Notes under the pieces: generated by a model
The model's database searches: none
Seen by the model: the letters and a program-made list of their open reading frames with translations, nothing else
What the model was told of the DNA's origin: nothing
NCBI GenBank assembly: GCA_013348845.1
Contig: CP054675.1
Coordinates: 372,001 to 436,000, forward strand
Direction: 5' to 3'
DNA from: Candidatus Tepidiaquacella proteinivora
Lineage (GTDB): Bacteria; Bacteroidota; Ignavibacteria; Tepidaquicellales; Tepidaquicellaceae
Length of the DNA: 64,000 nucleotides
In this document: positions 30,403 through 39,894 of the stretch, one piece after another
Layout: each line of letters opens with the position of its first letter
Position numbering within the stretch: the first letter of the stretch is position 1
Translations under genes and position numbers: made by a program

Positions 30403-31377
30403 ATGAAAAATGAAGATTTTATTTACTTAGTAGAAAATGCAGTCAAAGCACCATCAGGACATAATACACAGCCATGGAAATTTGAAAATATTGAAGATGG
30501 TATTGTTATTCATCCTGATTTTTCGAGAGCGTTACCTATTGTTGATTTGGATAATCATGCTTTGTATATTAGTTTGGGATGTGCTTTGGAGAATATTGTA
30601 TTTGCTGCGAAAAGAAAAGGGTATGAATGTAAAGTTGGTTATCCTGAAGATGAAAATGGCGCAATAACTGTAAAACTAAATCCAGCTGCAACAAGAAGTC
30701 CTTCCAATGAAGATTTATTTGATTTTATTGCAATAAGACAGGTGAACAGAAGTAAATATTCTGACAAAAAGATTAATGACGAAGAGCTTGAAAAACTAAA
30801 ATCATCTTTTAATTTTGAAGGTGTTTCAGTAGTTATTATGAATGGCAAGACGAATTTTGAAAAAATCATACCTTTTATAATAGAAGGAAATAATTTACAG
30901 TTTCAAAACAAACAGTTTATAAAAGAACTAACCAGCTGGTTTCGTTATTCAAAGTCTGAAGCAGAGAAAACAAGAGATGGTTTATGGACGGCAGCAATGG
31001 GATTACCCAATATGGGAAAACTTATTGGTAGTTTTGTAATGAAAAATTTTGTAACAGCAAAAAGTGAAGCAAAACGACTTGCAGATTTATTGGAATGTAC
31101 TCAAGGTATTGCAATTTTTGTAGCAGATAAAAATGATGTGGAAAACTGGGTTAAAACCGGGCAGGCTTTTCAACGATTTAGCCTTACTTTAACAATGCTT
31201 GGTATATGTCATGCACATCTCAATATGCCCTGTGAGGAATTAGAAGTAAGAAAAAAATTAGCAAAAGAATTAGGAATTGAAAACAAACACCCTTTATTAC
31301 TTATAAGATATGGTTATGCTGATAGAAAAATGCCATATTCATATAGAAGAAATGTTAATGATGTAATAATTAAATAA
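30403..31377 (+). CDS. Acg-type nitroreductase-family FMN protein
   Basis: The 324-residue protein begins with the flavin-binding start of the nitroreductase fold (VKAPSGHNTQPWKFENIEDG) and has a second half with FQRFSLTLTMLGICHAHLNM and LLLIRYGYADRKMPYSYRR. This long, internally doubled form resembles the Acg (Rv2032-type) branch, which may sequester FMN rather than reduce nitro compounds. It lies 226 bases after arsM with its own AGAAGGGA site, so it is probably a separate unit. Substrate unknown. Confidence 0.82.
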   Translation: MKNEDFIYLVENAVKAPSGHNTQPWKFENIEDGIVIHPDFSRALPIVDLDNHALYISLGCALENIVFAAKRKGYECKVGYPEDENGAITVKLNPAATRSPSNEDLFDFIAIRQVNRSKYSDKKINDEELEKLKSSFNFEGVSVVIMNGKTNFEKIIPFIIEGNNLQFQNKQFIKELTSWFRYSKSEAEKTRDGLWTAAMGLPNMGKLIGSFVMKNFVTAKSEAKRLADLLECTQGIAIFVADKNDVENWVKTGQAFQRFSLTLTMLGICHAHLNMPCEELEVRKKLAKELGIENKHPLLLIRYGYADRKMPYSYRRNVNDVIIK

Positions 31378-31397
31378 TAAGTATATATATTATTGAA

Positions 31398-31433
31398 GTG
31401 ATTTTCAACTGTTATAATTGGTTGAAATCATTT
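31398..31433. terminator. Possible bidirectional hairpin after nitroreductase gene
   Basis: GTGATTTTCAAC pairs with GTTGAAATCA across an 11-base loop, with one bulged T, 20 bases after the stop codon. There is no clean T run, so termination is uncertain. Confidence 0.35.
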
Positions 31434-31857
31434 GATTATAAAGTATAAAATTTTATAAGTTAATAAGTTTGATAATTGTGCAGAATATATTAAACAGCTA
31501 AAAAATTTAATAGAAAAAAATAAAGATTAGATTTTTCGGGGTTATTGATTAAAATACCTTTATTTTTTCAATAATATATCTACAATTAATTTTAATAAAA
31601 ACAAACTAAATTTTGTAATAACTCATATAATTATTGAAATTAAATTTTCAATATTAAGTAAAATTTAACATAATAATGCGGTGCTTAATTACTTAATTAT
31701 ATGTTTATTTATATATATAAATATGTCTAATTTAGAGCAAATAAAAATTTATCCGTTATAAAATTATTTTGGAAATAATTATTTTATATGTTGACTATTA
31801 AAGAAACATTATTTAGATTTGCTATAATTAATAGAATTATTAAATAATATTATTAAT
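31434..31857. other. AT-rich intergenic region before tetR operon
   Basis: About 420 bases of very AT-rich sequence without open frames. It must hold the promoter of the TetR-efflux operon and probably the TetR operator, but I could not pick out a convincing palindrome. Confidence 0.45.
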
Positions 31858-32478
31858 ATGAAAAATAAAAAAGATGAAAATACAGAACAGAAAATAATTG
31901 ATACTGCCGAGAGATTGTTTCTTGAAAAGGGTTTTGCGATGACCTCAACAACTGAAATAGCGAGGGAAGTAGGTTGTAATCAGGCATTAGTACATTATTA
32001 TTTTCGTACTAAGGAAAAGTTATTTGAAGCAATTTTCGAAAAGAAAATAAAAATGTTTGTAAAACCTTTTTTGGAATCAAAGGACGAATACAAACCTTTC
32101 GAAGAACGCTTGAAAAATCTTATAGAAAATCATTATGAATTAATAAAAGCAAATCCGAAGGTCCCTTTTCTTTTTTTAAATGAGTTATTAACAAATCCAG
32201 TAAGATTGGAATCATTAAGAAAGAAGATTGGAGATTTACCTAAGATGTTGCTCGCAAAAATTGATGAAGATTTAAAAACAGAAATTAAAAAAGGTACAAT
32301 CAGACCAATGAATACGATAGATTTATTTATTTCTATATTATCATTGAATATTACTATATTCTTAATATCTCCTGTGTTAAAAAACATTATAAATCTTTCA
32401 GATGATGAATTAAATAATATCATAGAAAACCGAAAAAACGAGAATGTACTTATGATTTTAAGATGCTTAAAACCTTAA
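31858..32478 (+). CDS. TetR/AcrR-family transcriptional regulator
   Basis: The helix-turn-helix lies at residues 10-57 (QKIIDTAERLFLEKGFAMTS, then TEIAREVGCNQALVHYYFRT). A variable ligand-binding domain follows to residue 206. The gene is first in line with the efflux genes: tolC-like starts 87 bases after its stop, and the next five genes follow closely. By analogy with the CecR-YbhGFSR system of enterobacteria it probably represses its own operon until a toxic compound binds. No ribosome site of note. Confidence 0.88.
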   Translation: MKNKKDENTEQKIIDTAERLFLEKGFAMTSTTEIAREVGCNQALVHYYFRTKEKLFEAIFEKKIKMFVKPFLESKDEYKPFEERLKNLIENHYELIKANPKVPFLFLNELLTNPVRLESLRKKIGDLPKMLLAKIDEDLKTEIKKGTIRPMNTIDLFISILSLNITIFLISPVLKNIINLSDDELNNIIENRKNENVLMILRCLKP

Positions 32479-32565
32479 ATTTTTTTATTAATGTTAATAG
32501 ATTTATTAAATAAAATAATTAATTTTTAAGGATATGATTATTAAATTAAATAAAAAAGCTTTATT

Positions 32566-33858
32566 ATGAAGAAATATATTATATTATTTTTACTATTATT
32601 TAGTTTTCAAAACTGTTTTGTATTTGCTCAACTTACTATAGATGAATGTCAGGAAAAAGCGAGGAATAATTACCCACTGATAAAGCAATATAGTTTAATA
32701 GATAAATCAGAGGTCTACAATATATCAAATGCTAATAAAGGATATTTACCACAAATATCATTCTCAGCTCAGACAACTTATCAATCAGAAGTTACGGAAT
32801 TTCCATCAAATCTGGTTCAGGTAATAAATCAAATTACAGGACAGAAAGTTAAGATTCCATCGGTAAATAAAGACCAATATAGAATGGCTTTAGAATTAAA
32901 CCAGATGATATGGGATGGTGGTGTCATTGCCTCACAGAAAAAAAATATTAATGCAACAACAGAATTAGAGAGACAAAAATTAGAAGTTGATTTATATAAA
33001 ATAAAAGATAGGGTATGCAATTTGTTTTTTGGAATTCTCATAATAAACGAACAGATAATTCAGCTTGGATTATTACAAAAAGAATTAGAGATAAATTATG
33101 ATAAAGTAAATGCATATATACAAAATGGTATCGCAAATCAATCCGACCTTGATATTATCAAAGTAGAGCAGTTGAAAACAACACAAAAAAAAGCAGAATT
33201 AACTGCAATTCAAAAATCATATAGAGAAATGCTTGCTGTTATGATTTGTGATTCCATAGCTTTGACAGATTCATTGGAAAAACCAAACTATCAGGTAAAT
33301 ATAGACAATGAAATTCAAATTAATCGGCCTGAATTAAAACTTTTCGATGCTCAAACTAAATTCCATTTAAGTCAGGAAAGTATAATTAAATCTGGAAACC
33401 TTCCTAAAATAGGCCTTTTTCTACAGGGAGGTTACGCAAACCCAGGGTTGAACATTTTCGAATCTGGATTTACTTTTTATTATGTTCTTGGAGCCAGATT
33501 GACATGGAATTTTTCGGGTTTTTATACTCAAAAAAATAATCTCGATAAAATTACTTTAAACAAAGAAATTGTTGAATCACAAAAAGAAACATTTTTATAC
33601 AACATCAATTTACAGATTATTCAAGTAAAAAATGAAATTAAAAAAATAAAGGAACAAATTAAAATTGATGATGAGATTATTGAACTTCGTAAGAGCATAA
33701 AAAAAGTTACCGAAGCAAAAGTAGAAAATGGAACTCTGACTGTAACAGACTTAATCAGAGAAATTAATGCTGAAAACTCTGCTATTCAAGAGAAAGCACT
33801 TCGTGAAATTCACTTATTGCTGGCTATGTATAATCTTAAAAACCTTACTAATAATTAG
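32566..33858 (+). CDS. TolC-family outer-membrane efflux protein
   Basis: A signal peptide (IILFLLLFSFQNCFVFAQ) is followed by LTIDECQEKARNNYPLIKQY, the usual opening of TolC-family repeats. The rest shows the long alternating helices and strands of an outer-membrane efflux duct (QTTYQSEV ... FLQGGYANPGLN ... LTWNFSGFY). Length 430 is normal. It would form the outer-membrane exit for the membrane-fusion and ABC genes that follow, 21 bases downstream. Confidence 0.88.
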   Translation: MKKYIILFLLLFSFQNCFVFAQLTIDECQEKARNNYPLIKQYSLIDKSEVYNISNANKGYLPQISFSAQTTYQSEVTEFPSNLVQVINQITGQKVKIPSVNKDQYRMALELNQMIWDGGVIASQKKNINATTELERQKLEVDLYKIKDRVCNLFFGILIINEQIIQLGLLQKELEINYDKVNAYIQNGIANQSDLDIIKVEQLKTTQKKAELTAIQKSYREMLAVMICDSIALTDSLEKPNYQVNIDNEIQINRPELKLFDAQTKFHLSQESIIKSGNLPKIGLFLQGGYANPGLNIFESGFTFYYVLGARLTWNFSGFYTQKNNLDKITLNKEIVESQKETFLYNINLQIIQVKNEIKKIKEQIKIDDEIIELRKSIKKVTEAKVENGTLTVTDLIREINAENSAIQEKALREIHLLLAMYNLKNLTNN

Positions 33859-33879
33859 CAATCAAAAAATGTTAAAAAT

Positions 33880-34782
33880 ATGAAAATAGTAAAATACATC
33901 ATTATCGGAGTTTTATTTATTTTATTAGCTTCATGTGGAGAGAAGACAATTAATCATGATGCTTCTGGAATATTTGAAGCTAATGAAATTGTCGTCTCAG
34001 CTGAAGTTACTGGAAAAATACTCGAATTTAATGTTGAGGAAGGAATGAATTTGCAAAAAGACCAGTTAGTTGGATATATTGACAGTATGCAGTTGTATTT
34101 ACGCAAGAAGCAATTACAAAAGAATATACGAGCCGTTAGAAGTCGCCAACCAGAAATTCACAAACAGATTGCAGTAATCGAACAACAGATACTTACACAA
34201 AAAAAAGAGAAACAACGGATAGAAAGTTTATTATTAGCTAATGCTGCTACACAAAAACAATTAGATGATATAAATGCTCAAATTACCTTACTTGAAAAGC
34301 AACTGGAAGCTCAAAAATCATCTTTAAATGTGACAAGCAAAGGGATTATAGGAGATGTTTTAACACTTGAAGTTCAGATTGAACAGATAGATGACCAATT
34401 AAAAAAATGTAAAATTGTTAATCAGATTGATGGAACTGTACTTGTAAAATATACTGAAGTAAATGAGTTAGCTCTGCCCGGAAAAGCATTATATAAAATA
34501 GCAGATTTAGAAAATATGATTTTCAGAGCATATATAACATCCAGTCAATTAACAAAGTTAAAGATTGACCAGAATGTCAGGGTGTTTGCGGATTTTGGAG
34601 AAGAGACAAGGAAATATGAAGGGAAGGTTGTATGGATATCAAATAAATCTGAATTTACCCCTAAAACAATACAGACAAAAGATGAGCGTGATAATTTGGT
34701 TTATGCAATAAAGATTGCAGTAAAAAATGATGGGTTTCTGAAAATTGGAATGTACGGAGAAATTGACCTTAAAATTGAATAA
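33880..34782 (+). CDS. HlyD-family periplasmic adaptor (YbhG-like lipoprotein)
   Basis: A lipobox (FILLASCGEK) gives a lipid-anchored protein. The biotinyl-lipoyl-like halves are IVVSAEVTGKILEFNVEEGM and VNQIDGTVLVKYTEVNELAL, flanking a coiled coil (residues ~85-170). This is the membrane fusion protein linking the inner-membrane ABC pump to the TolC duct. Gene order (adaptor, two ATPases, two permeases) matches YbhG-F-S-R, except that YbhF is split into two genes here. Confidence 0.88.
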   Translation: MKIVKYIIIGVLFILLASCGEKTINHDASGIFEANEIVVSAEVTGKILEFNVEEGMNLQKDQLVGYIDSMQLYLRKKQLQKNIRAVRSRQPEIHKQIAVIEQQILTQKKEKQRIESLLLANAATQKQLDDINAQITLLEKQLEAQKSSLNVTSKGIIGDVLTLEVQIEQIDDQLKKCKIVNQIDGTVLVKYTEVNELALPGKALYKIADLENMIFRAYITSSQLTKLKIDQNVRVFADFGEETRKYEGKVVWISNKSEFTPKTIQTKDERDNLVYAIKIAVKNDGFLKIGMYGEIDLKIE

Positions 34783-34805
34783 TAAATTGAAAAGGTTTTA
34801 AATAA

Positions 34806-35753
34806 ATGGAAAATAAATTTGCTGTAACTTGCCAATCGATTTCAAAACGATATATAAAAAACACTCCTTTCGAAAAGGTTAATGTTAAAGCACTGGAAGA
34901 TATTAACTTTGATGTACGAACCGGAGAATTGTACGGAATTATCGGACCAGATGGAGCGGGAAAAACTACACTATTCCGTATCCTTGCAACATTAATTCTT
35001 CCTGATTCAGGAACAGTTATAATAGAAGGTAAAGATTTAATTAAAGATTTCAAAATCATTAGACAGGAGATTGGATATATGCCTGAGCGGTTTTCACTTT
35101 ATCAGGATTTAACTGTAGAAGAGAACTTAAATGTTTTTGCTAAATTATTTAAAACAACAATTGAAGAAAATTATTACTTGATTGAAAATATTTATATGCA
35201 AATCGAACCTTTCAAAAACCGAAGGGCAGGCAAGTTATCCGGCGGAATGAAGCAAAAGCTTGCGTTGTGTTGCGCGCTGATACATAAACCCAAAGTATTA
35301 TTACTCGATGAACCAACAAGAGGCGTTGACCCAGTTTCCCGAAAAGAATTTTGGGATATATTAAAAAAGCTTAAAGAACAAAATATCACGATCATATTAT
35401 CTACTTCTTATATGGATGAAGCAAAATTGTGCGAACGAATAGCATTAATACAAAATGGAAGTTTCCTGAAAATTGATTCTCCGGAAAATATTATAAACCA
35501 ATTTAAACATAAACTATGGTCAGTAAGCAGTGATGATATGTCTAAACTATTAAATGACCTAAGGAAAATTTCATATATAAGGACATGTTTTCCATTTGGA
35601 GATTCACACCACATTACTCTAAAAAATTATAGAAGGAACTTAAATGAACTAAAAGCTGAATTGGAAAAGAACGGACATACATCAGTTGAAATAAAAAAAA
35701 TAAAAGCTTCGATAGAAGATTGTTTTATGGATTTAGTTTTAAATATTAAGTAG
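34806..35753 (+). CDS. ABC transporter ATPase (first half of YbhF-like pair)
   Basis: The 315-residue protein has Walker A GPDGAGKTTL, signature LSGGMKQKLALCCAL, Walker B VLLLDEPTRGVDP and a switch region ILSTSYMDEA. A C-terminal extension of ~80 residues is typical of drug-export ATPases. Its sister ATPase starts 12 bases after its stop. In E. coli YbhF the two ATPase halves are one polypeptide; here they are separate genes that probably pair as a heterodimer. Confidence 0.9.
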   Translation: MENKFAVTCQSISKRYIKNTPFEKVNVKALEDINFDVRTGELYGIIGPDGAGKTTLFRILATLILPDSGTVIIEGKDLIKDFKIIRQEIGYMPERFSLYQDLTVEENLNVFAKLFKTTIEENYYLIENIYMQIEPFKNRRAGKLSGGMKQKLALCCALIHKPKVLLLDEPTRGVDPVSRKEFWDILKKLKEQNITIILSTSYMDEAKLCERIALIQNGSFLKIDSPENIINQFKHKLWSVSSDDMSKLLNDLRKISYIRTCFPFGDSHHITLKNYRRNLNELKAELEKNGHTSVEIKKIKASIEDCFMDLVLNIK

Positions 35754-35765
35754 AAATATTATTTA

Positions 35766-36542
35766 ATGGATAATTCAAATACAGCATTGAAAGAATTAAA
35801 ATCAGAAGTTGTAATTTCAGTAAAAAACCTTACAAAAAAATTCGGGTCTTTTATTGCTGTAAATAATATTTCGTTTGAGGTCTTTAAAGGAGAAATTTTT
35901 GGATTTCTGGGTGCAAATGGTGCCGGAAAAACAACCGCGATGAGAATGCTGACAGGTTTGATTCATTCTACTTCGGGTGAAGCATTCGTTGCCGGATATA
36001 ATATCAATACACAATCAGAACAAATTAAGAAAACCATAGGATATATGAGCCAGAAATTTGCTTTATATAATGATTTAAAGGTATGGGAAAACATAAGACT
36101 TTTTGCCGGGATTTATGGCGTTCCGGAAAAAGATATTAAACGCCGCACAAATGAATTATTAGAGCAACTTGGTTTGGAAAAGGAAAGTAACACACTTGTA
36201 AAATCTCTTCCTTTAGGATGGAAACAAAAATTAGCATTTTCAGTTGCAATTTTTCACGATCCTGCTATTGTGTTTTTAGATGAGCCAACAGGAGGAGTTG
36301 ACCCCGCAGCGAGGCGGAATTTTTGGGAGTTAATTTATCAGGCTGCTGACCGTGGTATTACAGTTTTTGTAACAACTCATTATATGGATGAAGCAGAGTA
36401 TTGTAACCGAATTGCAATTTTAGTAGATGGTAAGATAGAAGCGCTTGACAGTCCGAAAAATTTGAAAATAAAATTTAATTCAGACAGTATTGATGAAGTA
36501 TTTCATAAATTAGCAAGGAATTCAACTCGTAATTCAGATTAA
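35766..36542 (+). CDS. ABC transporter ATPase (second half of YbhF-like pair)
   Basis: The 258-residue protein has Walker A GANGAGKTTA and Walker B AIVFLDEPTGGVDP, but the signature is SLPLGWKQKLAFSVA in place of LSGGQ. That variant is the same as in the second domain of YbhF-type proteins, supporting a heterodimer with one canonical and one degenerate ATP site. The stop lies one base before the ATG of the first permease. Confidence 0.9.
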   Translation: MDNSNTALKELKSEVVISVKNLTKKFGSFIAVNNISFEVFKGEIFGFLGANGAGKTTAMRMLTGLIHSTSGEAFVAGYNINTQSEQIKKTIGYMSQKFALYNDLKVWENIRLFAGIYGVPEKDIKRRTNELLEQLGLEKESNTLVKSLPLGWKQKLAFSVAIFHDPAIVFLDEPTGGVDPAARRNFWELIYQAADRGITVFVTTHYMDEAEYCNRIAILVDGKIEALDSPKNLKIKFNSDSIDEVFHKLARNSTRNSD

Positions 36543-36543
36543 T

Positions 36544-37650
36544 ATGCAACAATTTTTAACATTTGTAAAAAAGGAGTTTTATCATATTTTCAGGGACAGA
36601 TGGACAATGATAATTCTTCTTTTATTGCCCATTGTGTTACTTGTTTTGTTCGGTTTTATTATGTCTTATGAAGTAAAAAACATTTCCTTTGCTGTTTATG
36701 ACCCATCCAGGGATATTGCTACTCAGGGTATTGTAAATAAAATTTCTATGAACGAGTATTTCATTTTTTCCGGATATCTTGATAGCCCTAAACAGATAGA
36801 AAAAGTTTTCAGAAGCGGTAATATAAAACTTGTAATAGTTTTTAGTGGGAGATTTTATGAAAATATAATGCATACAGGAGATGCACAGGTACAGTTAATT
36901 ACAGATGGTTCAGATCCAAATACTGCTTCTATGGTGACAGTGTATGCTTCAAATCTTATAATATTATACCAACAGGAATTAATGGGCGAAATGAAAATTC
37001 CATATCAAATTAAACCTGAAATTAAATTTCTATATAATCCTACTCTTAAAGGTTCATATAATTTTGTTCCTGGTGTTATGGGTATGGTGTTAATGTTGAT
37101 TTGTGCAATGATGACTTCGGTTTCTATTGCCCGTGAAAAAGAGTCAGGAACTATGGAGGTTTTACTTGTTTCACCTTTAAAACCTATACAAATTATAATA
37201 TCTAAAGTTGTACCATATTTCTTTATATCTATTGTAAATCTAACAACAATTCTTCTAATCACAGTTTTTGTACTTGATATGTCAATTCAAGGAAACTTAT
37301 TACTACTAATTCTTATTTCTTTAATTTTTATTTTTGTCTCGCTATCTATTGGATTACTTATTTCATCAGTTGTGGATAAGCAGATGGTTGCAATTTTAAT
37401 TTCTGGTATGGTATTAATGTTGCCTGTAATAATGCTTTCCGGAATGATGTTTCCAGTAGAGAATATGCCATTTATACTTCGATGGTTATCGGAAATTATT
37501 CCTGCTAAATGGTATATGAATGCAGTAAAGAAAATAATGATACAAGGACTTGGATTTTCTTCTGTATTAAAAGAATTCATAGTTTTAAGTTTTATGGCAA
37601 TAATACTTATTTTCGCAAGTGTTAAACGATTTAAATACAGATTGGAATAA
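36544..37650 (+). CDS. ABC-2 type permease (YbhS-like)
   Basis: An ABC-2 permease of 368 residues: one N-terminal helix (MIILLLLPIVLLVLFGFIMS), a large periplasmic loop (~50-175) and five further C-terminal helices starting at VMGMVLMLICAMMTSVSIA, followed by the family motif REKESGTMEVLLVSPLKP. The paired permease begins 2 bases after its stop. Confidence 0.9.
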   Translation: MQQFLTFVKKEFYHIFRDRWTMIILLLLPIVLLVLFGFIMSYEVKNISFAVYDPSRDIATQGIVNKISMNEYFIFSGYLDSPKQIEKVFRSGNIKLVIVFSGRFYENIMHTGDAQVQLITDGSDPNTASMVTVYASNLIILYQQELMGEMKIPYQIKPEIKFLYNPTLKGSYNFVPGVMGMVLMLICAMMTSVSIAREKESGTMEVLLVSPLKPIQIIISKVVPYFFISIVNLTTILLITVFVLDMSIQGNLLLLILISLIFIFVSLSIGLLISSVVDKQMVAILISGMVLMLPVIMLSGMMFPVENMPFILRWLSEIIPAKWYMNAVKKIMIQGLGFSSVLKEFIVLSFMAIILIFASVKRFKYRLE

Positions 37651-37652
37651 TT

Positions 37653-38765
37653 ATGCTCAAATATTTAATTGAAAAAGAATTTAAACAGTTTTTCAGAAAT
37701 ACATTTTTACCTAAAGTAGTAATAGCGTTGCCATTGTTTGCAACTCTTATTTTTCCATTAGTTGCAAATTATGATATAAAAAATATTAATTTAAGCATTG
37801 TTGATAATGATAAGAGCTCATACTCAAGTCAATTAATTCGGAAAATTGAGTCTTCTGGTTATTTCCGGATTACAGATGTATCTTCCACTTATAGTTCAGC
37901 ATTAAAAAGTATTGAAGAAAATAATTCCGATATTATTCTCGAAATACCGAACCATTTTGAAACAGATATAGTTAAGGAAGGGGAAACTAAAGTGTTAATT
38001 TCGAGTAATACTGTAAATGGAATGAGAGGTGGTTTGGGAAGTGCTTATCTGAATTCTATAGTTTCTGATTTTAATTCAAATATTCGCAGCGAACTGATGC
38101 AAATAATAAAAGGCAAACAAGTTCCTTCACTTGAAATTGTTCCTATGTTTAAGTTCAACCCACGGCTTATTTACAGGGTATTTATGATTCCGGCAATAAT
38201 GGTTATGGTATTGGCTTTAATTTGTGGGTATTTACCTGCTTTAAATATTGTTGCTGAAAAGGAAAGTGGTACATTTGAACAGATGAATGTTACTCCTGTT
38301 CGTAAGATACATTTTATATTAGCGAAACTTATTCCTTACTGGGTTGTAGGTTTTGTAGTACTTACTATTTGTTTTTTTTCAGCGTGGGTATTCTATGGGT
38401 TTTTACCTGTCGGCAGTTTTATTACGCTGTATGTATTTACAAGTTTGTTTGTATTGGCAATTTCCGGTTTTGGATTGGTAATTTCCAACTATGCAAATAC
38501 ATTACAGCAGGCAGTTTTTATGATTTTCTTTTTTGTTATAACATTTATTTTCCTGAGTGGCTTATATACTCCTGTTGCAAGTATGCCTAAATGGGCTCAG
38601 TTTTTAAGCAATTTTAGCCCATTAAAATATATAATTATGGTATTTCGCTTAGTATATCTTAAAGGAAGCACAATCCCTGATTTAATTATACCATTTTTTT
38701 CATTAATAGGGTTTGCAATATTTTTTAATGGGTGGGCTATTTTAAGTTATCATAAAAAGAACTGA
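37653..38765 (+). CDS. ABC-2 type permease (YbhR-like)
   Basis: The same architecture as its upstream partner: a first helix near residue 22, a periplasmic loop, and a membrane domain starting IPAIMVMVLALICGYLPALN with AEKESGTFEQMNVTPVRK. 370 residues. It is the last gene of the efflux operon; after it comes a 167-base AT-rich gap. The two permeases and two ATPases would form one exporter. Confidence 0.9.
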   Translation: MLKYLIEKEFKQFFRNTFLPKVVIALPLFATLIFPLVANYDIKNINLSIVDNDKSSYSSQLIRKIESSGYFRITDVSSTYSSALKSIEENNSDIILEIPNHFETDIVKEGETKVLISSNTVNGMRGGLGSAYLNSIVSDFNSNIRSELMQIIKGKQVPSLEIVPMFKFNPRLIYRVFMIPAIMVMVLALICGYLPALNIVAEKESGTFEQMNVTPVRKIHFILAKLIPYWVVGFVVLTICFFSAWVFYGFLPVGSFITLYVFTSLFVLAISGFGLVISNYANTLQQAVFMIFFFVITFIFLSGLYTPVASMPKWAQFLSNFSPLKYIIMVFRLVYLKGSTIPDLIIPFFSLIGFAIFFNGWAILSYHKKN

Positions 38766-38932
38766 TAGAAAATTTGGATTAGTTAGTTGAGAACTATTAT
38801 AAATATCTTTTGATTGTAATCATTATAGGAAAGTATCTTTAATTTTTTTAATTATTGAATTTGAAGTAGAAAAAATGGTTATTATTTAATTTGTATTGCA
38901 CGCAATTCAGCTAAAGATATTTATTAATTGTA

Positions 38933-39733
38933 TTGTTAATCTTTTATTTCTATTTTAATTTAATAATTAGAAAGTTTTTCAAAAAATTGAAAAGAAAATT
39001 TTCTAAATATCCTCCAGCTGATTTAATTGTTTGCTGGCTTAAATATAAAAATGATTTATCTATTTTATTAAATGACGGGTGGTATAGAATCCCTCTGGAA
39101 AAAGCGCCTAAAAATATTTTTAATGTAAAATACCTCGCTTTTTACCAATCGTATGTATTTGGGAAAAATGCTTACATTATTAAACATTTCGGTACTATTG
39201 ATAAAATTCAGTCCTTAAAACGGTATGAGTTATTTCCCAAAGAAAAAACAAATGTAAAATCCGGATTAGATTATCTGAAGATATCAATGAAAGATATGAA
39301 TATACTTGAAAAGCCGATAGTAGCAAAGCGTCCGCGAAAAATTGTTTTCATAAATAGTACTTTAAATAAACTTCTAAACGCAAATGATGTTAATGACCTG
39401 TTTCACAATAGTCCTCTTGAAGATACACTCTGGTATCATCTGAAGAAAAACAACATTGTAGCCGAACGACAATATTACATATACTCGGGAAAAAATGCAT
39501 ATTCACTTGACTTTGCTGCTTTCTGCAGGAAAGGGAATGTTGATATTGAATGTGATGGTGATACTTACCACACAGGAAAAGAAAAAGCTGAACTTGATAA
39601 CAAACGAGATAACTATCTTACAAAAAAAGGCTGGAGCATTTTAAGATACAATACATCACAACTTAAAAAAACTGATGAGTGCGTTGCAGATATTGTAGAG
39701 CTCATCTATCGCAAAGGTGGAATTTTGAGGTAA
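38933..39733 (+). CDS. DUF559 (Vsr-like) nuclease-fold protein
   Basis: The C-terminal ~110 residues match DUF559, a Vsr/PD-(D/E)XK-like fold: SPLEDTLWYHLKKNNIVAER, YSLDFAAF (Asp ~191), VDIECDGDTYHTGKEKAELD (Glu/Asp ~203-205) and KKGWSILRYNTSQL. The N-terminal ~130 residues are not recognised and start with a hydrophobic stretch. TTG 38933 is the longest start; a start inside the hydrophobic part is also possible. It is isolated between the efflux operon and a peptidase-like gene. DUF559 proteins are often found near mobile elements; a DNA-nicking role is inferred, not shown. Confidence 0.7.
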   Translation: MLIFYFYFNLIIRKFFKKLKRKFSKYPPADLIVCWLKYKNDLSILLNDGWYRIPLEKAPKNIFNVKYLAFYQSYVFGKNAYIIKHFGTIDKIQSLKRYELFPKEKTNVKSGLDYLKISMKDMNILEKPIVAKRPRKIVFINSTLNKLLNANDVNDLFHNSPLEDTLWYHLKKNNIVAERQYYIYSGKNAYSLDFAAFCRKGNVDIECDGDTYHTGKEKAELDNKRDNYLTKKGWSILRYNTSQLKKTDECVADIVELIYRKGGILR

Positions 39734-39894
39734 GCTTTGATAAAGAAGAATTGTTGATGAAAGTATTATACAAATTATGGTTTAGAATATGAAAAGTATT
39801 TATATAAAGAATTATTTTATGTTTTATTTAGTAATTTTTTCAAATTTTTTATTATTGAAGAATTTTTTATAAAATATTTAATGGAGGGTCTATA

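Noticed and set aside
30403-31377. Third arsenic resistance gene
   Set aside because: It is next to arsM but separated by 226 bases, and the family (Acg-type nitroreductase) has no known arsenic role.
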